Made by a program: the position numbers and the translations under genes
Origin: Alphaproteobacteria bacterium
GTDB taxonomy: Bacteria > Pseudomonadota > Alphaproteobacteria > Micropepsales > Micropepsaceae
Direction: 5' to 3'
Length of the DNA stretch: 39,233 bases
Assembly (NCBI GenBank): GCA_015654635.1
Contig: JAATGP010000010.1
Coordinates: 1 to 39,233 of the forward strand
Notes under the pieces: generated by a model
The model's input: the letters and a program-made list of their open reading frames with translations, nothing else
Told to the model about the DNA's origin: nothing
The model's database searches: none
Shown: piece after piece, positions 1 through 7,728 of the stretch
How the letters are laid out: every line of letters starts with the position of its first letter
How positions within the stretch are numbered: position 1 is the first letter of the stretch

Positions 1-58
1 AATACGGCTCGATCATCAGCCACTGTTCGTCGCTCAGCCAGAAAAGGTTGCGCCGCAT
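1..58 (-). CDS. IS5-family-like transposase, N-terminal fragment (cut by window edge)
   Basis: Read leftwards from an ATG at 58, this frame gives MRRNLFWLSDEQWLMIEPY and runs off the left edge. The pattern L(S/T)DEQWxxIEP is the usual opening of IS5/IS427-group DDE transposases, which cut and paste their own insertion sequence. Only 19 residues are visible, so the DDE catalytic residues and the far end of the element cannot be checked. The element's terminal repeat should lie just right of 58; GATTC/GAATC copies occur at 61-65, 88-92 and 100-104, but no end can be fixed without the other terminus. Whether the copy is intact is unknown. Confidence 0.75.
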   Translation of the reverse strand, partial: MRRNLFWLSDEQWLMIEPY

Positions 59-491
59 GCGATTCTCTGCAAATCACCCAGCATAGGGAATCAACAACCG
101 ATTCAGGCGGCAACACTTTTATTGAGTTTTGGCCCTAGTTAGGCCGTCACGTTTCCACAGCAAAGCACATATTTTGCCTAGTTAACAACTCTCACATGTG
201 CTCGCCCGTTCGTTGGTAATGGACGCAATTTGGCGCATTTCGCCGTGCCTGTAGGTACGGGGTCAGACTAAGATGTTTCCTGATCTGATCCAACCGAATC
301 TCATCACCTCCTTGCAATTCCCTCTCACCTGACTTGCATCCCGCCCTGCCCTTCCCACATCCCTCCGGTAGTCCCGAGGGCGTATGGATGTCCGTTGCTT
401 TGGCTTTCGCGCAAATGCCAGATTGTTCGCAGGCCGTATTCCTGCGTCCGTCGCGGCGGGGGACGTTTGCGCGGGCGGGAACACCAGATTT

Positions 492-516
492 TTCGCAAAA
501 CAATTATCTTGCCGAA
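492..516. repeat. Palindromic motif, copy A
   Basis: Arms TTCGCAA (492-498) and TTGCCGAA (509-516) flank AACAATTATC. The 24 bases at 489-512 are the exact reverse complement of 6701-6724. The dyad has the shape of a protein-binding site, but copy C lies between two convergent genes, so promoter operator is not an obvious role. Function unknown. Confidence 0.6.
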
Positions 517-566
517 GCCGCCGCGGCCCATCCCGCCGCATCCCTCCCCCTGCGCCCTCGCTCTAT

Positions 567-586
567 AACAATTATCTTGCGCCGAA
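567..586. repeat. Palindromic motif, copy B (partial)
   Basis: Fourteen bases, AACAATTATCTTGC (567-580), are identical to copy A and are followed by GCCGAA. The left arm is not conserved, so this is a half copy 50 bases from its neighbour. Function unknown. Confidence 0.5.
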
Positions 587-683
587 ACCGGTCTGGGCCG
601 CACAAAGCGCCGCCCTTTTCGCCGGGCGACGCCGCTTTCCCCAGCCGCCGCCTGCAAAGCTGTGCGCGCCGCCCCGCCCCCGC

Positions 684-712
684 TTGCGCAGAGAAAGCCT
701 GCCGCCTAAAGC
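684..712 (+). promoter_or_regulatory. Likely purM promoter
   Basis: TTGCGC (684-689) is followed by a 17-base spacer and TAAAGC (707-712). The spacing suits the housekeeping sigma factor and predicts a transcript start near 720, giving a short leader before the purM ATG at 739. Assigned by pattern only. Confidence 0.4.
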
Positions 713-738
713 TCAGGGTCAACCCGAATGAGCGTGTC

Positions 739-1797
739 ATGGCCCAACCGATCACTTATAAAGATGCCGGCGTCGATATCGATGCGGGCGAGGCTCTGGT
801 GGCGCGCATCGCCCCGGCCGCCAAGGCCACGCGCCGCCCCGGCGCCGATGCCGAGCTGGGCGGCTTCGGCGGCCTTTTTGATCTCAAGGCCGCGGGCTTT
901 ACCGACCCCATCCTGGTGGCGGCCACCGATGGTGTCGGCACCAAGCTGAAGATCGCCATCGAGACCGGGCTTTACGACGGCATCGGCCAGGATCTGGTGG
1001 CCATGTGCGTCAACGACATTGTGGTGCAGGGCGCCGAGCCGCTGTTCTTCCTCGATTACTATGCCAGCGGTAAGCTGAAGGTAGAGGCTGCGTCCCGCGT
1101 GGTGGAAGGCATCGCGCGGGCCTGCACCGCTTCGGGCTGCGCCCTCATCGGCGGCGAGACCGCCGAAATGCCCGGTCTCTATCAGGCCCATGATTTCGAT
1201 CTGGCGGGCTTTTCGGTCGGCGCGGTGGAGCGCGGCGCCATCCTGCCCAACAAGCCCGCCATGGCGCCAGGCGATGTGATGATCGGTGTCGCCTCCACGG
1301 GCGTTCATTCCAACTGCTTTTCGTTGGTGCGCCGGGTAGTGGAGCGGCTGGGGCTTTCCTACGACGCTTGCGCCACCTTCGCCAATCCTGCCACCTTGGG
1401 CGAAGCTCTCCTGACCCCCACCGCGCTTTATGTGAAGAGCGCCTTGGCCGCGATCCGTGAGGGTGGCGTCAAAGGTCTCGCGCACATCACCGGCGGCGGC
1501 ATCACCGAAAATGTGCCACGCTGCCTGCCGGATGGCCTCGATGCCGCGCTCGATCTGACAAGCTGGACACCGCTGCCGGTGTTCGGCTGGCTGGCGCGCG
1601 CCGCCGCCATTCCGCAGGAAGAGATGTTGCGCACCTTCAACTGCGGCATCGGCCTTGTCGTGGTGGTGGCCCCGGCCTCGGTTGACACCACCATCGCGGC
1701 CTTCGCCGCGCACGGCCAAACCGCAAATGTCATCGGCAAACTGGTGGCAGGCGCGGGCGAGGCCAAAGTCGTGGCGCAAGGAAAACTGAAGCTATGA
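739..1797 (+). CDS. purM: Phosphoribosylformylglycinamidine cyclo-ligase (AIR synthetase)
   Basis: PurM closes the imidazole ring in de novo purine synthesis, turning FGAM and ATP into AIR in the cytoplasm. The 352-residue product matches the family's usual length of about 345. It opens with [17 protein letters not shown], contains [10 protein letters not shown] and the [12 protein letters not shown] substrate loop in its first third, then [11 protein letters not shown], and later [13 protein letters not shown], all PurM signatures. The ATG at 739 was chosen because homology begins there; the open frame extends up to 334, but that part has no family resemblance. The stop overlaps the purN start by four bases (ATGA), so the two genes are almost certainly co-transcribed and translationally coupled. 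Confidence 0.97.
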   Translation: MAQPITYKDAGVDIDAGEALVARIAPAAKATRRPGADAELGGFGGLFDLKAAGFTDPILVAATDGVGTKLKIAIETGLYDGIGQDLVAMCVNDIVVQGAEPLFFLDYYASGKLKVEAASRVVEGIARACTASGCALIGGETAEMPGLYQAHDFDLAGFSVGAVERGAILPNKPAMAPGDVMIGVASTGVHSNCFSLVRRVVERLGLSYDACATFANPATLGEALLTPTALYVKSALAAIREGGVKGLAHITGGGITENVPRCLPDGLDAALDLTSWTPLPVFGWLARAAAIPQEEMLRTFNCGIGLVVVVAPASVDTTIAAFAAHGQTANVIGKLVAGAGEAKVVAQGKLKL

Positions 1798-2399
1798 AGC
1801 GGGTCGCGGTTCTGATCTCAGGCCGTGGTTCGAATATGCGCGCGCTGATCGCCGCGGCGTCGGCACCGGGATTTCCAGCCAAGATCGTGCTGGTGATTTC
1901 CAATGTGGTGTCGGCAGAGGGCCTGCACTTTGCCGCCGAGGCCGGCATCGCCACCCAGGTCATTCCTCATAAAGCCTATCGGAGTCGCGAGGAATTCGAC
2001 CATGCCTTGAATGGCGTGCTGGAAGCTGCCGGGATCGAGATCGTCTGCCTCGCCGGTTTCATGCGCATCCTGTCGGATTGGTTTGCCAAGCGTTGGCAAG
2101 GGCGCTTGCTCAACATTCACCCCTCACTCCTGCCCCTCTTCAAAGGCGTCCACGTTCACGAGCAAGCCTTGCAGGCCGGCGTGCGGGTCTCGGGTTGCAC
2201 GGTGCATTTCGTGGTGCCCGAACTCGACGCCGGACCGATCATCGCCCAAACCACCGTCCCCGTGGAGATGGAAGACACGCCCGAAATCCTCGCCGCCCGC
2301 GTTCTTGGCGAAGAGCACAAGCTTTATCCCGCGGCGCTGAAAATGCTTGCCGAGGGCAAAGTGCGTCTCGAAAACGGCCGCGCGGTGTTTGCGCGTTAA
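1794..2399 (+). CDS. purN: Phosphoribosylglycinamide formyltransferase
   Basis: PurN transfers a formyl group from 10-formyl-tetrahydrofolate to GAR, the third step of purine synthesis and two steps before PurM. At 201 residues it has the normal length. The sequence starts [17 protein letters not shown], the phosphate-binding SGxGSN loop. The catalytic region is seen as LAGFMRILS followed by [10 protein letters not shown], which holds the catalytic Asn-His pair, and then the [14 protein letters not shown] segment with the conserved Asp. Its ATG lies inside the purM stop region (ATGA), so it is the second gene of a purM-purN operon. Its last codons overlap the end of a convergent minus-strand gene by three bases. 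Confidence 0.97.
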   Translation: MKRVAVLISGRGSNMRALIAAASAPGFPAKIVLVISNVVSAEGLHFAAEAGIATQVIPHKAYRSREEFDHALNGVLEAAGIEIVCLAGFMRILSDWFAKRWQGRLLNIHPSLLPLFKGVHVHEQALQAGVRVSGCTVHFVVPELDAGPIIAQTTVPVEMEDTPEILAARVLGEEHKLYPAALKMLAEGKVRLENGRAVFAR

Positions 2400-2731
2400 A
2401 TCAGCGCCATCGCGCCCAGCTGTTGGCGCCAATGGGCCTCGCGCTCTTTGAGCAGCGAAGGAATGAGCAGCTCGTTGTCGTCACGAACCTCTTCCAGTTC
2501 GATATAGACGAACGCAGCCTCGCCATGCTCGCCCCAAGCAGCCTGCAGGCTCTTGCCCGGAAAGTTTCCCATATTGAGCTGGAACCACAATCCCGTCTTG
2601 CGTTTGTCAAGAGCGGCGGCTTTGGCCACCCAGACATCGCCGCTCACCATGCAGCGGATGGCATAAATACCCTGTCGCGCTTTTTGCTCTTTGGCGGCGC
2701 GCGTCAGTTCTTTTTTTCGCGCGTTATCCAT
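2396..2731 (-). CDS. Small GIY-YIG-nuclease-like protein
   Basis: A 111-residue protein starting MDNARKKELTRAAKEQKA, followed by QGIYAIRCMVSGDVWVA. The GIY segment and the short predicted alpha/beta layout resemble the GIY-YIG nuclease-like family common in alphaproteobacteria as a stand-alone gene. The usual second half of the signature (YIG) is not present; VWVA stands in its place, so nuclease activity is doubtful. The ATG at 2731 was preferred to the open frame's upper limit because the upstream residues are read out of the neighbouring dehydrogenase gene. Its first 8 bases overlap the end of that gene, suggesting coupling. Its role is unknown. Confidence 0.6.
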   Translation of the reverse strand: MDNARKKELTRAAKEQKARQGIYAIRCMVSGDVWVAKAAALDKRKTGLWFQLNMGNFPGKSLQAAWGEHGEAAFVYIELEEVRDDNELLIPSLLKEREAHWRQQLGAMALI

Positions 2732-3575
2732 AGGCGATTTCCTCCGACAGCACCCATAGGCGGGCTGCGTCGCTGTCGCTTCTTGCGGCCTTCGTCGGCA
2801 CGATGGGGAGGCATTTGGCCCAGTAGGTACCAGATTTTCCCAATCCGGCCTCAGCCGAAGCGAGATAGATGATGGTGCGGGCACCCTTTTGCGGAGAGAT
2901 CGCCCAGATCTTCTTCAGTACCGAGAATAAGCGGCCCATGAAGCCGTCATTGTTGTCGGCGAAGCGCGTCGCAACGAAGCCCGGATGCAGACAGAACGCG
3001 CTCACACCACTGCCATCGAGCCGCCGCGCCAATTGCCGGGTGAAAAGAATGTTCATCAGCTTGGTGGTGCCATAGGTGCGAAAGCCGTTGTAGCGCTTTT
3101 CCGATTGCAGATCGTCGAGGTCGAGCCGTGCCATCTTATGCGCGTCCGACGCGGTTGAGATGATGCGGGCCCCCGGCGTCGCCGTCAGCCGTTCCAGAAG
3201 ACTGTTGGTGATCACGAAATACGCCATGTGATTGAGCGCGAAGCTGCGTTCCAGCCCATCCACCGTGGTCTCGCGCTCCTCGAAAAAGGCCCCGGCATTG
3301 TTGATCAGAACGTCGATCCTCGGCTCTGCCTTCGCAATCTCGGCCGCCACGCGCTTCATCTCATAAAGGGAGAAGAGATCGGCAATATGCGCCGCATGCG
3401 CAGCCACCGGATTGGCCACGCCAAGTTTTTGCAATGTCGCTTGGGCGCGGGCGTCATCGCGCGCCACCAGAACGATCCGCGCGCCCATTTCCGCCAAAGC
3501 CACCGCGGCAACTTCGCCGATACCGGAAGTACCACCGGTAATAACGACTGTCTTGCCGTTCATGGACTGAGGCAT
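2724..3575 (-). CDS. Short-chain dehydrogenase/reductase (retinol-dehydrogenase-like)
   Basis: A 283-residue NAD(P)-dependent oxidoreductase of the SDR superfamily. It shows the Rossmann cofactor loop TGGTSGIG near residue 14, the structural NNAG motif near residue 95, a catalytic Ser in IISTAS and the active-site pair YGTTK. The layout (RYNGFRTYGTTKLMN, CLHPGFVATRF) is like retinol dehydrogenase/WW-domain oxidoreductase relatives, but the substrate cannot be read from sequence. The ATG at 3575 is chosen because AGGAG lies 7 bases before it; the frame stays open up to 3680 without homology. It precedes and overlaps the small GIY-YIG-like gene, with which it probably forms a two-gene operon. 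Confidence 0.85.
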   Translation of the reverse strand: MPQSMNGKTVVITGGTSGIGEVAAVALAEMGARIVLVARDDARAQATLQKLGVANPVAAHAAHIADLFSLYEMKRVAAEIAKAEPRIDVLINNAGAFFEERETTVDGLERSFALNHMAYFVITNSLLERLTATPGARIISTASDAHKMARLDLDDLQSEKRYNGFRTYGTTKLMNILFTRQLARRLDGSGVSAFCLHPGFVATRFADNNDGFMGRLFSVLKKIWAISPQKGARTIIYLASAEAGLGKSGTYWAKCLPIVPTKAARSDSDAARLWVLSEEIAYG

Positions 3576-3719
3576 TTTCGGCTCCTGTAGCGTCTTCGGC
3601 GTCTGCTTATCCAATACAGACGACCACCAGAAACCTGGATATAGGGCGAAAACGCGAAATTGCGAATGAAGCTGCGGCAATGACGCACCAGCCCTGTGGG
3701 ACCGGTGCGCCGTTACGCA

Positions 3720-4142
3720 TTAACCGACGATATCGAGGCCGGCGAAGAAGAAAGCGATTTCGTTGGCAGCCGTCTCAGCGGCATCCGAACCATGAACCGA
3801 ATTGGCTTCGATCGATTCGGCGAAATCCTTGCGGATGGTGCCAGCCGCGGCATTGGCCGGGTTGGTGGCGCCCATCACTTCACGGTTCTTGGCGACAGCG
3901 TTCTCGCCTTCCAGAACCTGCACCACGACCGGGCCGGAGGTCATGAATTCGACCAGACTCTTGTAAAAGGGGCGCTCGGCATGGACGGCGTAAAACGCCT
4001 TGGCCTGGGCATCGGAAAGCTGGATGCGGCGGGACGCCACAACGCGAAGACCGGCCTTTTCAAAGCGATCGACGATCGCGCCCGTCAGGTTTCTGCGGGT
4101 TGCGTCCGGCTTAATGATGGAAAGCGTGCGTTCGATGGCCAT
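3720..4142 (-). CDS. ndk: Nucleoside diphosphate kinase
   Basis: Ndk balances nucleoside triphosphate pools by moving the gamma phosphate from ATP to other NDPs through a phospho-histidine. The 140-residue product has the family's exact size. It begins [17 protein letters not shown], and carries the active-site segment SVHGSDA near residue 118, with the catalytic His. The start at 4142 has GGAG at suitable distance; an in-frame codon at 4154 would add four residues and lacks a site. It is transcribed away from the ABC-F gene, with which it shares a 78-base divergent promoter region. Confidence 0.97.
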   Translation of the reverse strand: MAIERTLSIIKPDATRRNLTGAIVDRFEKAGLRVVASRRIQLSDAQAKAFYAVHAERPFYKSLVEFMTSGPVVVQVLEGENAVAKNREVMGATNPANAAAGTIRKDFAESIEANSVHGSDAAETAANEIAFFFAGLDIVG

Positions 4143-4187
4143 GTCCCACTCCATAAATGAAATTCGCGGGCCTTATACCTGCGCCCT

Positions 4188-4214
4188 TTGCGAACGCGCA
4201 AGGCGTGCTAAAAG
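4188..4214 (+). promoter_or_regulatory. Promoter of the ABC-F gene, likely leaderless
   Basis: TTGCGAA (4188-4194), 12 bases, then GCTAAAAG (4207-4214) fit the Caulobacter-type housekeeping consensus TTGACGS-N10-14-GCTANAWC. The -10 ends only six bases before the ABC-F ATG at 4221, and the bases between are mostly C with no ribosome binding site, so transcription probably starts at or near the A of the ATG. Confidence 0.45.
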
Positions 4215-4220
4215 CCCCCC

Positions 4221-6110
4221 ATGCTAGTCATCGACAATGTGACGGTTCGCATCGCGGGCCGGGTTATCCTGAATGGGGCGACTGCCACCCTTCCCGCCGG
4301 ACGCCGTGTGGGCCTTGTCGGCCGCAATGGCGCAGGCAAATCCACGCTTTTGAACGTCATTCAGGGCTTTTTGCACCCCGACGACGGGGAAACCAGCCTG
4401 CCCAAGGATTGGCGCATGGGGGCTTTGGCCCAGGAAGCCCCTTCCGGCCCCGCCTCGCTGCTGGACACGGTTTTGTCGGCGGATAAGGAGCGGGCGGCCC
4501 TGCTCGACCGGGCCGAGCATGAGAAAGATCCGCACGCCATCGCCGATATCCATGGCCGCCTGCACACGATTGACGCTTATTCGGCCCCGGCCCGCGCCGC
4601 CGAGATCCTGGCCGGCTTGGGCTTTAGCGCTGAGGAACAACTGCGGCCCAGTTCGGAATTCTCCGGCGGCTGGCGCATGCGCGTCGCCCTCGCCGCCCTC
4701 CTCTTTGCCGCCCCCGATCTTCTCCTCCTCGACGAGCCGACCAACTATCTCGATTTGGAAGGCGTCTTGTGGCTGGAGGACTTCCTCAAGCGCTATCGCG
4801 GCACCGTTCTTCTCGTCAGCCATGACCGCGATCTGCTCAACACCGCGGCTGAGTTCATCCTGCATCTCGAACACGGCAAGCTGACGCTTTACACCGGCGG
4901 CTACGATGCTTTCCAGGAAATCCGCGCCATGCGCCGGGCGCTGGACGCCGCTTCGGCCAAGAAAGTGGAGCTGCAACGAAAGCATCTGCAAAGCTTCGTC
5001 GACCGCTTCCGCGCTAAGGCCAGCAAAGCCACCCAGGCGCAAAGCCGCATCAAGATGTTGCAGCGTTTGCAGACTGTCGATGTGCCGGTAGACGAGCACG
5101 TGACGCCGATCCGCATTCCGCACGCCACCGAAGCTGCGCCGCCGCTGATCACCCTGGAAAACGCCTCGGTCGGCTATGTCGAGGGCAAGCCGATCTTGAC
5201 CGACATTGCGTTGCGCTTCGACCCCGATGACCGCATCGCCCTGCTGGGCAAGAATGGCAACGGCAAATCCACGCTCGCCAAGCTGCTCGCCGGCCGGTTG
5301 GAAACCATGGGCGGCGAGATGGTGTGCGCCAAGAAACTGGTGCCGGGTTATTTCGCCCAACATCAATTGGACGAGCTGGACGGCGCCCTGACGCCGATTG
5401 AAACCTTAAGCCATCTGCGCCGCCAATTGACGGAACAGCAAGTGCGCACCCAGCTCGGCGGTTTCGGCTTTTCCGCCGACAAGGCCCGCACCCGCGTTGC
5501 GAGCCTTTCGGGCGGCGAGCGGGCGCGGCTAATGCTGGCGCTTGTCACCCTCGACAAGCCCAACCTTCTCATCCTCGACGAGCCGACCAACCATCTCGAT
5601 ATCGATGCGCGCGGCGAACTCTTGAAGGCACTGAACGATTTCAACGGCGCCGTGGTGCTGGTCAGCCATGACAGACGCTTGCTCGAAGCCACCGCCGACC
5701 GTTTGCTGTTGGTGGCCAATGGCCGCGTTACGCCGTTTGAAGGCGACCTCGACGATTACAGGAAATTCCTGCTGACGCCCGATGCGCCGCTACCGGTCTC
5801 GACCATGGTCATGGTCGAAGCCCCCAAACTCACCAAGGAAGAGGCCCGCCGCGATGCGGCCGAACGGCGCCGCCGCCTCAAACCGCTAAAGGATAAGGTC
5901 GACGCCGCCGAGCATCAGATCGCCGATTTCACCAAGGAAATCGCCAAGCTCGACGCTTCGCTCGCCGACCCCTTGCTGTTCACCAAAGACCCCAAGAAGG
6001 GCCAAGCCGTCTCCAAGAAGCGCGCCGACGCCGCCAAGAAACTCGAAGCCGCCGAAGAACGCTGGCTGGCCCTCAACGACGAATACGAAAAGGCGATGAC
6101 GGCGGAGTGA
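4221..6110 (+). CDS. ABC-F family ATPase, YheS-like
   Basis: A 629-residue cytoplasmic protein with two ATP-binding cassettes and no membrane segments, as in ABC-F proteins that act on ribosomes. Cassette 1 has Walker A GRNGAGKST (about residue 35), signature FSGGW and Walker B LLLLDEPTNYLDL; cassette 2 has GKNGNGKST, LSGGE and LLILDEPTNHLDI. The linker between them (FVDRFRAKASKATQAQSRIKML) and YFAQHQLDEL resemble E. coli YheS rather than EttA or Uup. A charged coiled-coil tail of about 90 residues ends the protein. No Shine-Dalgarno sequence precedes the ATG, agreeing with a leaderless transcript. Whether it helps general translation or gives drug protection cannot be told from sequence. Confidence 0.93.
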   Translation: MLVIDNVTVRIAGRVILNGATATLPAGRRVGLVGRNGAGKSTLLNVIQGFLHPDDGETSLPKDWRMGALAQEAPSGPASLLDTVLSADKERAALLDRAEHEKDPHAIADIHGRLHTIDAYSAPARAAEILAGLGFSAEEQLRPSSEFSGGWRMRVALAALLFAAPDLLLLDEPTNYLDLEGVLWLEDFLKRYRGTVLLVSHDRDLLNTAAEFILHLEHGKLTLYTGGYDAFQEIRAMRRALDAASAKKVELQRKHLQSFVDRFRAKASKATQAQSRIKMLQRLQTVDVPVDEHVTPIRIPHATEAAPPLITLENASVGYVEGKPILTDIALRFDPDDRIALLGKNGNGKSTLAKLLAGRLETMGGEMVCAKKLVPGYFAQHQLDELDGALTPIETLSHLRRQLTEQQVRTQLGGFGFSADKARTRVASLSGGERARLMLALVTLDKPNLLILDEPTNHLDIDARGELLKALNDFNGAVVLVSHDRRLLEATADRLLLVANGRVTPFEGDLDDYRKFLLTPDAPLPVSTMVMVEAPKLTKEEARRDAAERRRRLKPLKDKVDAAEHQIADFTKEIAKLDASLADPLLFTKDPKKGQAVSKKRADAAKKLEAAEERWLALNDEYEKAMTAE

Positions 6111-6213
6111 GGCGCCTCTTGTTTTAACCGGGGTGGTGAAAGAAACGCCGCTCCTCCCGTTTTATTTCTCTTTCGCCGCGCCTATGCTGCATCAGGCCAT
6201 GGGGGACGACAGA

Positions 6214-6528
6214 ATGAAGGCATGGTTTGGGCCGTTGCTGGGTACTAATATCGGCTATGGCGGTATGTGGCAGACCTACAATGTGATGCCGGTCAGCTGG
6301 GAAGGCTGGCTGGTGATGCTGGCGTATATCGCTCTGCAAATCGCTGCCGCCGTCAGTGTGGGGACTTTGCTGGCCGCATGGAGCGGGGCCGGTCTTTTGG
6401 TGTTTGTTCAGGTCATCGGCTTGCATCTGGTCTATCTGTGGATTGCGTCGCTGCGGTATGTGACACGGGCCGAAATGGATCCCTCGCTGCTCCCCGCCGA
6501 TATGCGCGACCCCAAATTGAACGAATAA
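6214..6528 (+). CDS. Small membrane protein of unknown function
   Basis: A 104-residue protein with two likely transmembrane helices, WLVMLAYIALQIAAAVSVG and a second around LLVFVQVIGLHLVYLWIASL, and a short polar tail ending PADMRDPKLNE. No family was recognised. The ATG at 6214 follows GGGGGA by seven bases and was preferred to the open frame's first ATG at 6133, whose extra residues are less convincing. It lies 103 bases after the ABC-F gene on the same strand and could be read through from it. A GC-rich palindrome follows at 6552-6569. Confidence 0.6.
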   Translation: MKAWFGPLLGTNIGYGGMWQTYNVMPVSWEGWLVMLAYIALQIAAAVSVGTLLAAWSGAGLLVFVQVIGLHLVYLWIASLRYVTRAEMDPSLLPADMRDPKLNE

Positions 6529-6551
6529 CGCCCGTATCCAAGCAACTTTAG

Positions 6552-6569
6552 GCATCCCCGGGGGGATGC
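6552..6569. terminator. GC-rich hairpin, possible bidirectional stop signal
   Basis: GCATCCCC (6552-6559) and GGGGATGC (6562-6569) form an eight-base perfect stem with a two-base centre. It sits 24 bases past the stop of the small membrane protein. There is no T run directly after it; a T-rich stretch lies about 25 bases further on. Termination is inferred from position and shape only. Confidence 0.35.
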
Positions 6570-6678
6570 GGGGCGCCGCCAATTCAATTCGGAATTTTTC
6601 CGCTATGCCGCTGCAAAGCCAAGGAAATCGCCTTGCACAGCACGCCCGCGAAGCGGCCCTGGAGCGGCCTGAGCGCTG

Positions 6679-6736
6679 CCCCTCCCGACGCGCCATCTTC
6701 GCAAGATAATTGTTTTGCGAAAAAACTGAGGGGAGG
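6679..6736. repeat. Nested palindromic motif, copy C
   Basis: Inner arms TTCGCAA (6698-6704) and TTGCGAA (6715-6721) around GATAATTGTT; outer arms CCCCTCC (6679-6685) and GGGGAGG (6730-6736). Positions 6701-6724 are the exact reverse complement of 489-512 upstream of purM. This copy is the most symmetrical of the three. Confidence 0.65.
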
Positions 6737-6943
6737 AGCGAGCGTCCAAATTTGGATTCAAATACTGCATTTGGGCGGTATCTGTTTGAAGACAAACAAT
6801 TTTCGTGAGCTGCGCCACGGCGCCCATGAAAATGCTTTGCAGGCGCAACAACACCTGCCAATCGCTACGTTCACGAAATCAAAGAACAAGAACGCGATGT
6901 AGGAACGCGGCAGGCGAATTTAAAGGGGCGGATAACATTGCGC

Positions 6944-7426
6944 TCATTCGGCACGTTCAGCCAGATAGCCATTGACCTGCCTTCCCCAATCTGGGCCTGA
7001 CTTGGCATCATGATCGGCCATCTCCCGGATAAGGTCATTGACGGCAGCGTTCAAAGCCGTGCGGCGGTACGTTACCACCACATTCGTCCGCGCATCCTGC
7101 TCCTGCAATCGCAGCGTAATCACGGTTACGAGGGTCTCCGGGATCACGTAGACATATTGCACTCGCCCGTTCTGCAAATCGAAACAAGTGTTGACCCAAA
7201 CAGCCGTCTTATCGCCATGCGCGAGCGTGAACACCATGCCATCGCGATCGGCCCCCGGCACGGGCCATACGAAGGCCGGATTCCAGTCTGGCGCCCACAC
7301 TCGCTCCTTGTCGGCGCCAAATAGCGGGCCAACCACCGCCAAGGAAGCATTCGCAATGAAAGCGAACGAACGCTCCGTGTGAAGAGGCTCGGCAGCGGCT
7401 TCGTGTGTTAAGCTATATATCGACAT
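6944..7426 (-). CDS. SRPBCC (START/Bet v1-like) domain protein
   Basis: A 160-residue protein that looks like one SRPBCC fold, a helix-grip domain that holds hydrophobic ligands. Features that suggest it are FGADKERVWAPDWNPAFVWP, then the run of alternating beta strands DGMVFTLAHG, TAVWVNTCFD, VQYVYVIPE and TNVVVTYRRTAL, and a C-terminal amphipathic helix with an aromatic end. The ligand is unknown. The ATG at 7426 has GGAG eight bases before it; a GTG at 7432 is too close to that site. It lies 34 bases downstream of a small ribbon-helix-helix gene on the same strand, forming a probable two-gene operon. Base composition looks lower in GC than in the flanking core genes. Confidence 0.65.
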   Translation of the reverse strand: MSIYSLTHEAAAEPLHTERSFAFIANASLAVVGPLFGADKERVWAPDWNPAFVWPVPGADRDGMVFTLAHGDKTAVWVNTCFDLQNGRVQYVYVIPETLVTVITLRLQEQDARTNVVVTYRRTALNAAVNDLIREMADHDAKSGPDWGRQVNGYLAERAE

Positions 7427-7460
7427 CCGCACGGCTCCAGCATGAACGCGAGAAAGCGTT

Positions 7461-7706
7461 TCATCTCTTTTCTTTCAGCTTGTGACTGTCATCGGCACGT
7501 AGCGACAGGCCGTAGATTTTCCGTAGTTCAGAAATTTGACCGAGCGTTTCTTTCGAGAACGGTGCCTTGCCCTCCATGGCATGCAAAACGATGCCTTCCA
7601 AGAGATCTCCAAGCGAGACGTCTTTCATTTCCGCCAGCGCCTTCAGCACCTTCAGCAGCCGTTTTTCTACACGGACACCTGTTTGCACACGTTCGATTTC
7701 CATCAT
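7461..7706 (-). CDS. Ribbon-helix-helix-like small regulator
   Basis: An 81-residue basic protein: a short beta-forming segment (VQTGVRVEKR) is followed by two helices (LLKVLKALAEMKD and SLGDLLEGIVLHAM), the order expected for a ribbon-helix-helix DNA-binding fold, then a charged tail. The fold is inferred from pattern. Two ATG codons (7706 and 7703) start the frame and there is no ribosome binding site; the promoter -10 ends six bases before 7706, so the message is probably leaderless. Three GTAC boxes spaced 8 bp apart overlap the promoter, which suggests self-repression. It leads the operon with the SRPBCC gene. Confidence 0.6.
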   Translation of the reverse strand: MMEIERVQTGVRVEKRLLKVLKALAEMKDVSLGDLLEGIVLHAMEGKAPFSKETLGQISELRKIYGLSLRADDSHKLKEKR

Positions 7707-7728
7707 GGTACTTATGTACTAAGGTACC
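7707..7728. promoter_or_regulatory. Triple GTAC operator
   Basis: GTAC occurs at 7708-7711, 7716-7719 and 7724-7727, exactly 8 bp apart, within a 22-base near-palindrome bounded by GGTAC and GGTACC. It covers the -10 box and ends at the start codon of the ribbon-helix-helix gene. Regularly spaced short boxes are typical targets of ribbon-helix-helix dimers bound side by side. Confidence 0.5.

Larger units (their letters stand above)
59..738. other. Long non-coding region upstream of purM
   Basis: About 680 bases without a convincing gene. The left end probably includes the terminus of the insertion sequence. Open frames are present, including an in-frame upward extension of purM, but their translations are rich in Pro, Arg and Ala and lack any recognisable fold. 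The stretch holds two copies of a palindromic motif (492-516 and 567-586) that recurs near 6698-6721, and a likely purM promoter at 684-712. Confidence 0.6.
6529..6943. other. Convergent intergenic region with palindromes
   Basis: Both flanking genes point into this 415-base stretch, so no promoter is expected here. It contains a perfect GC-rich palindrome (6552-6569) and the nested palindromic motif copy C (6679-6736). Base composition falls to the right of 6740, with AT-rich runs. No convincing gene was found on either strand. Confidence 0.55.

Noticed and set aside
384..731. 115-residue plus-strand frame upstream of purM
   Set aside because: Arg/Pro-rich translation with no fold, overlapping a competing frame and two copies of the repeated motif.
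334..738. Upstream extension of the purM frame, 135 residues
   Set aside because: No PurM similarity, Pro/Arg-rich, and it runs through the repeated motif and the likely promoter; family length is met from 739.
706..1779. 357-residue open frame antisense to purM
   Set aside because: Mirror of a GC-rich coding gene with strong third-position bias; no recognisable fold.
6124..6861. 245-residue minus-strand frame across the small membrane protein and palindromes
   Set aside because: Basic, low-complexity translation without motifs; it reads antisense through the better supported gene and the palindromes.
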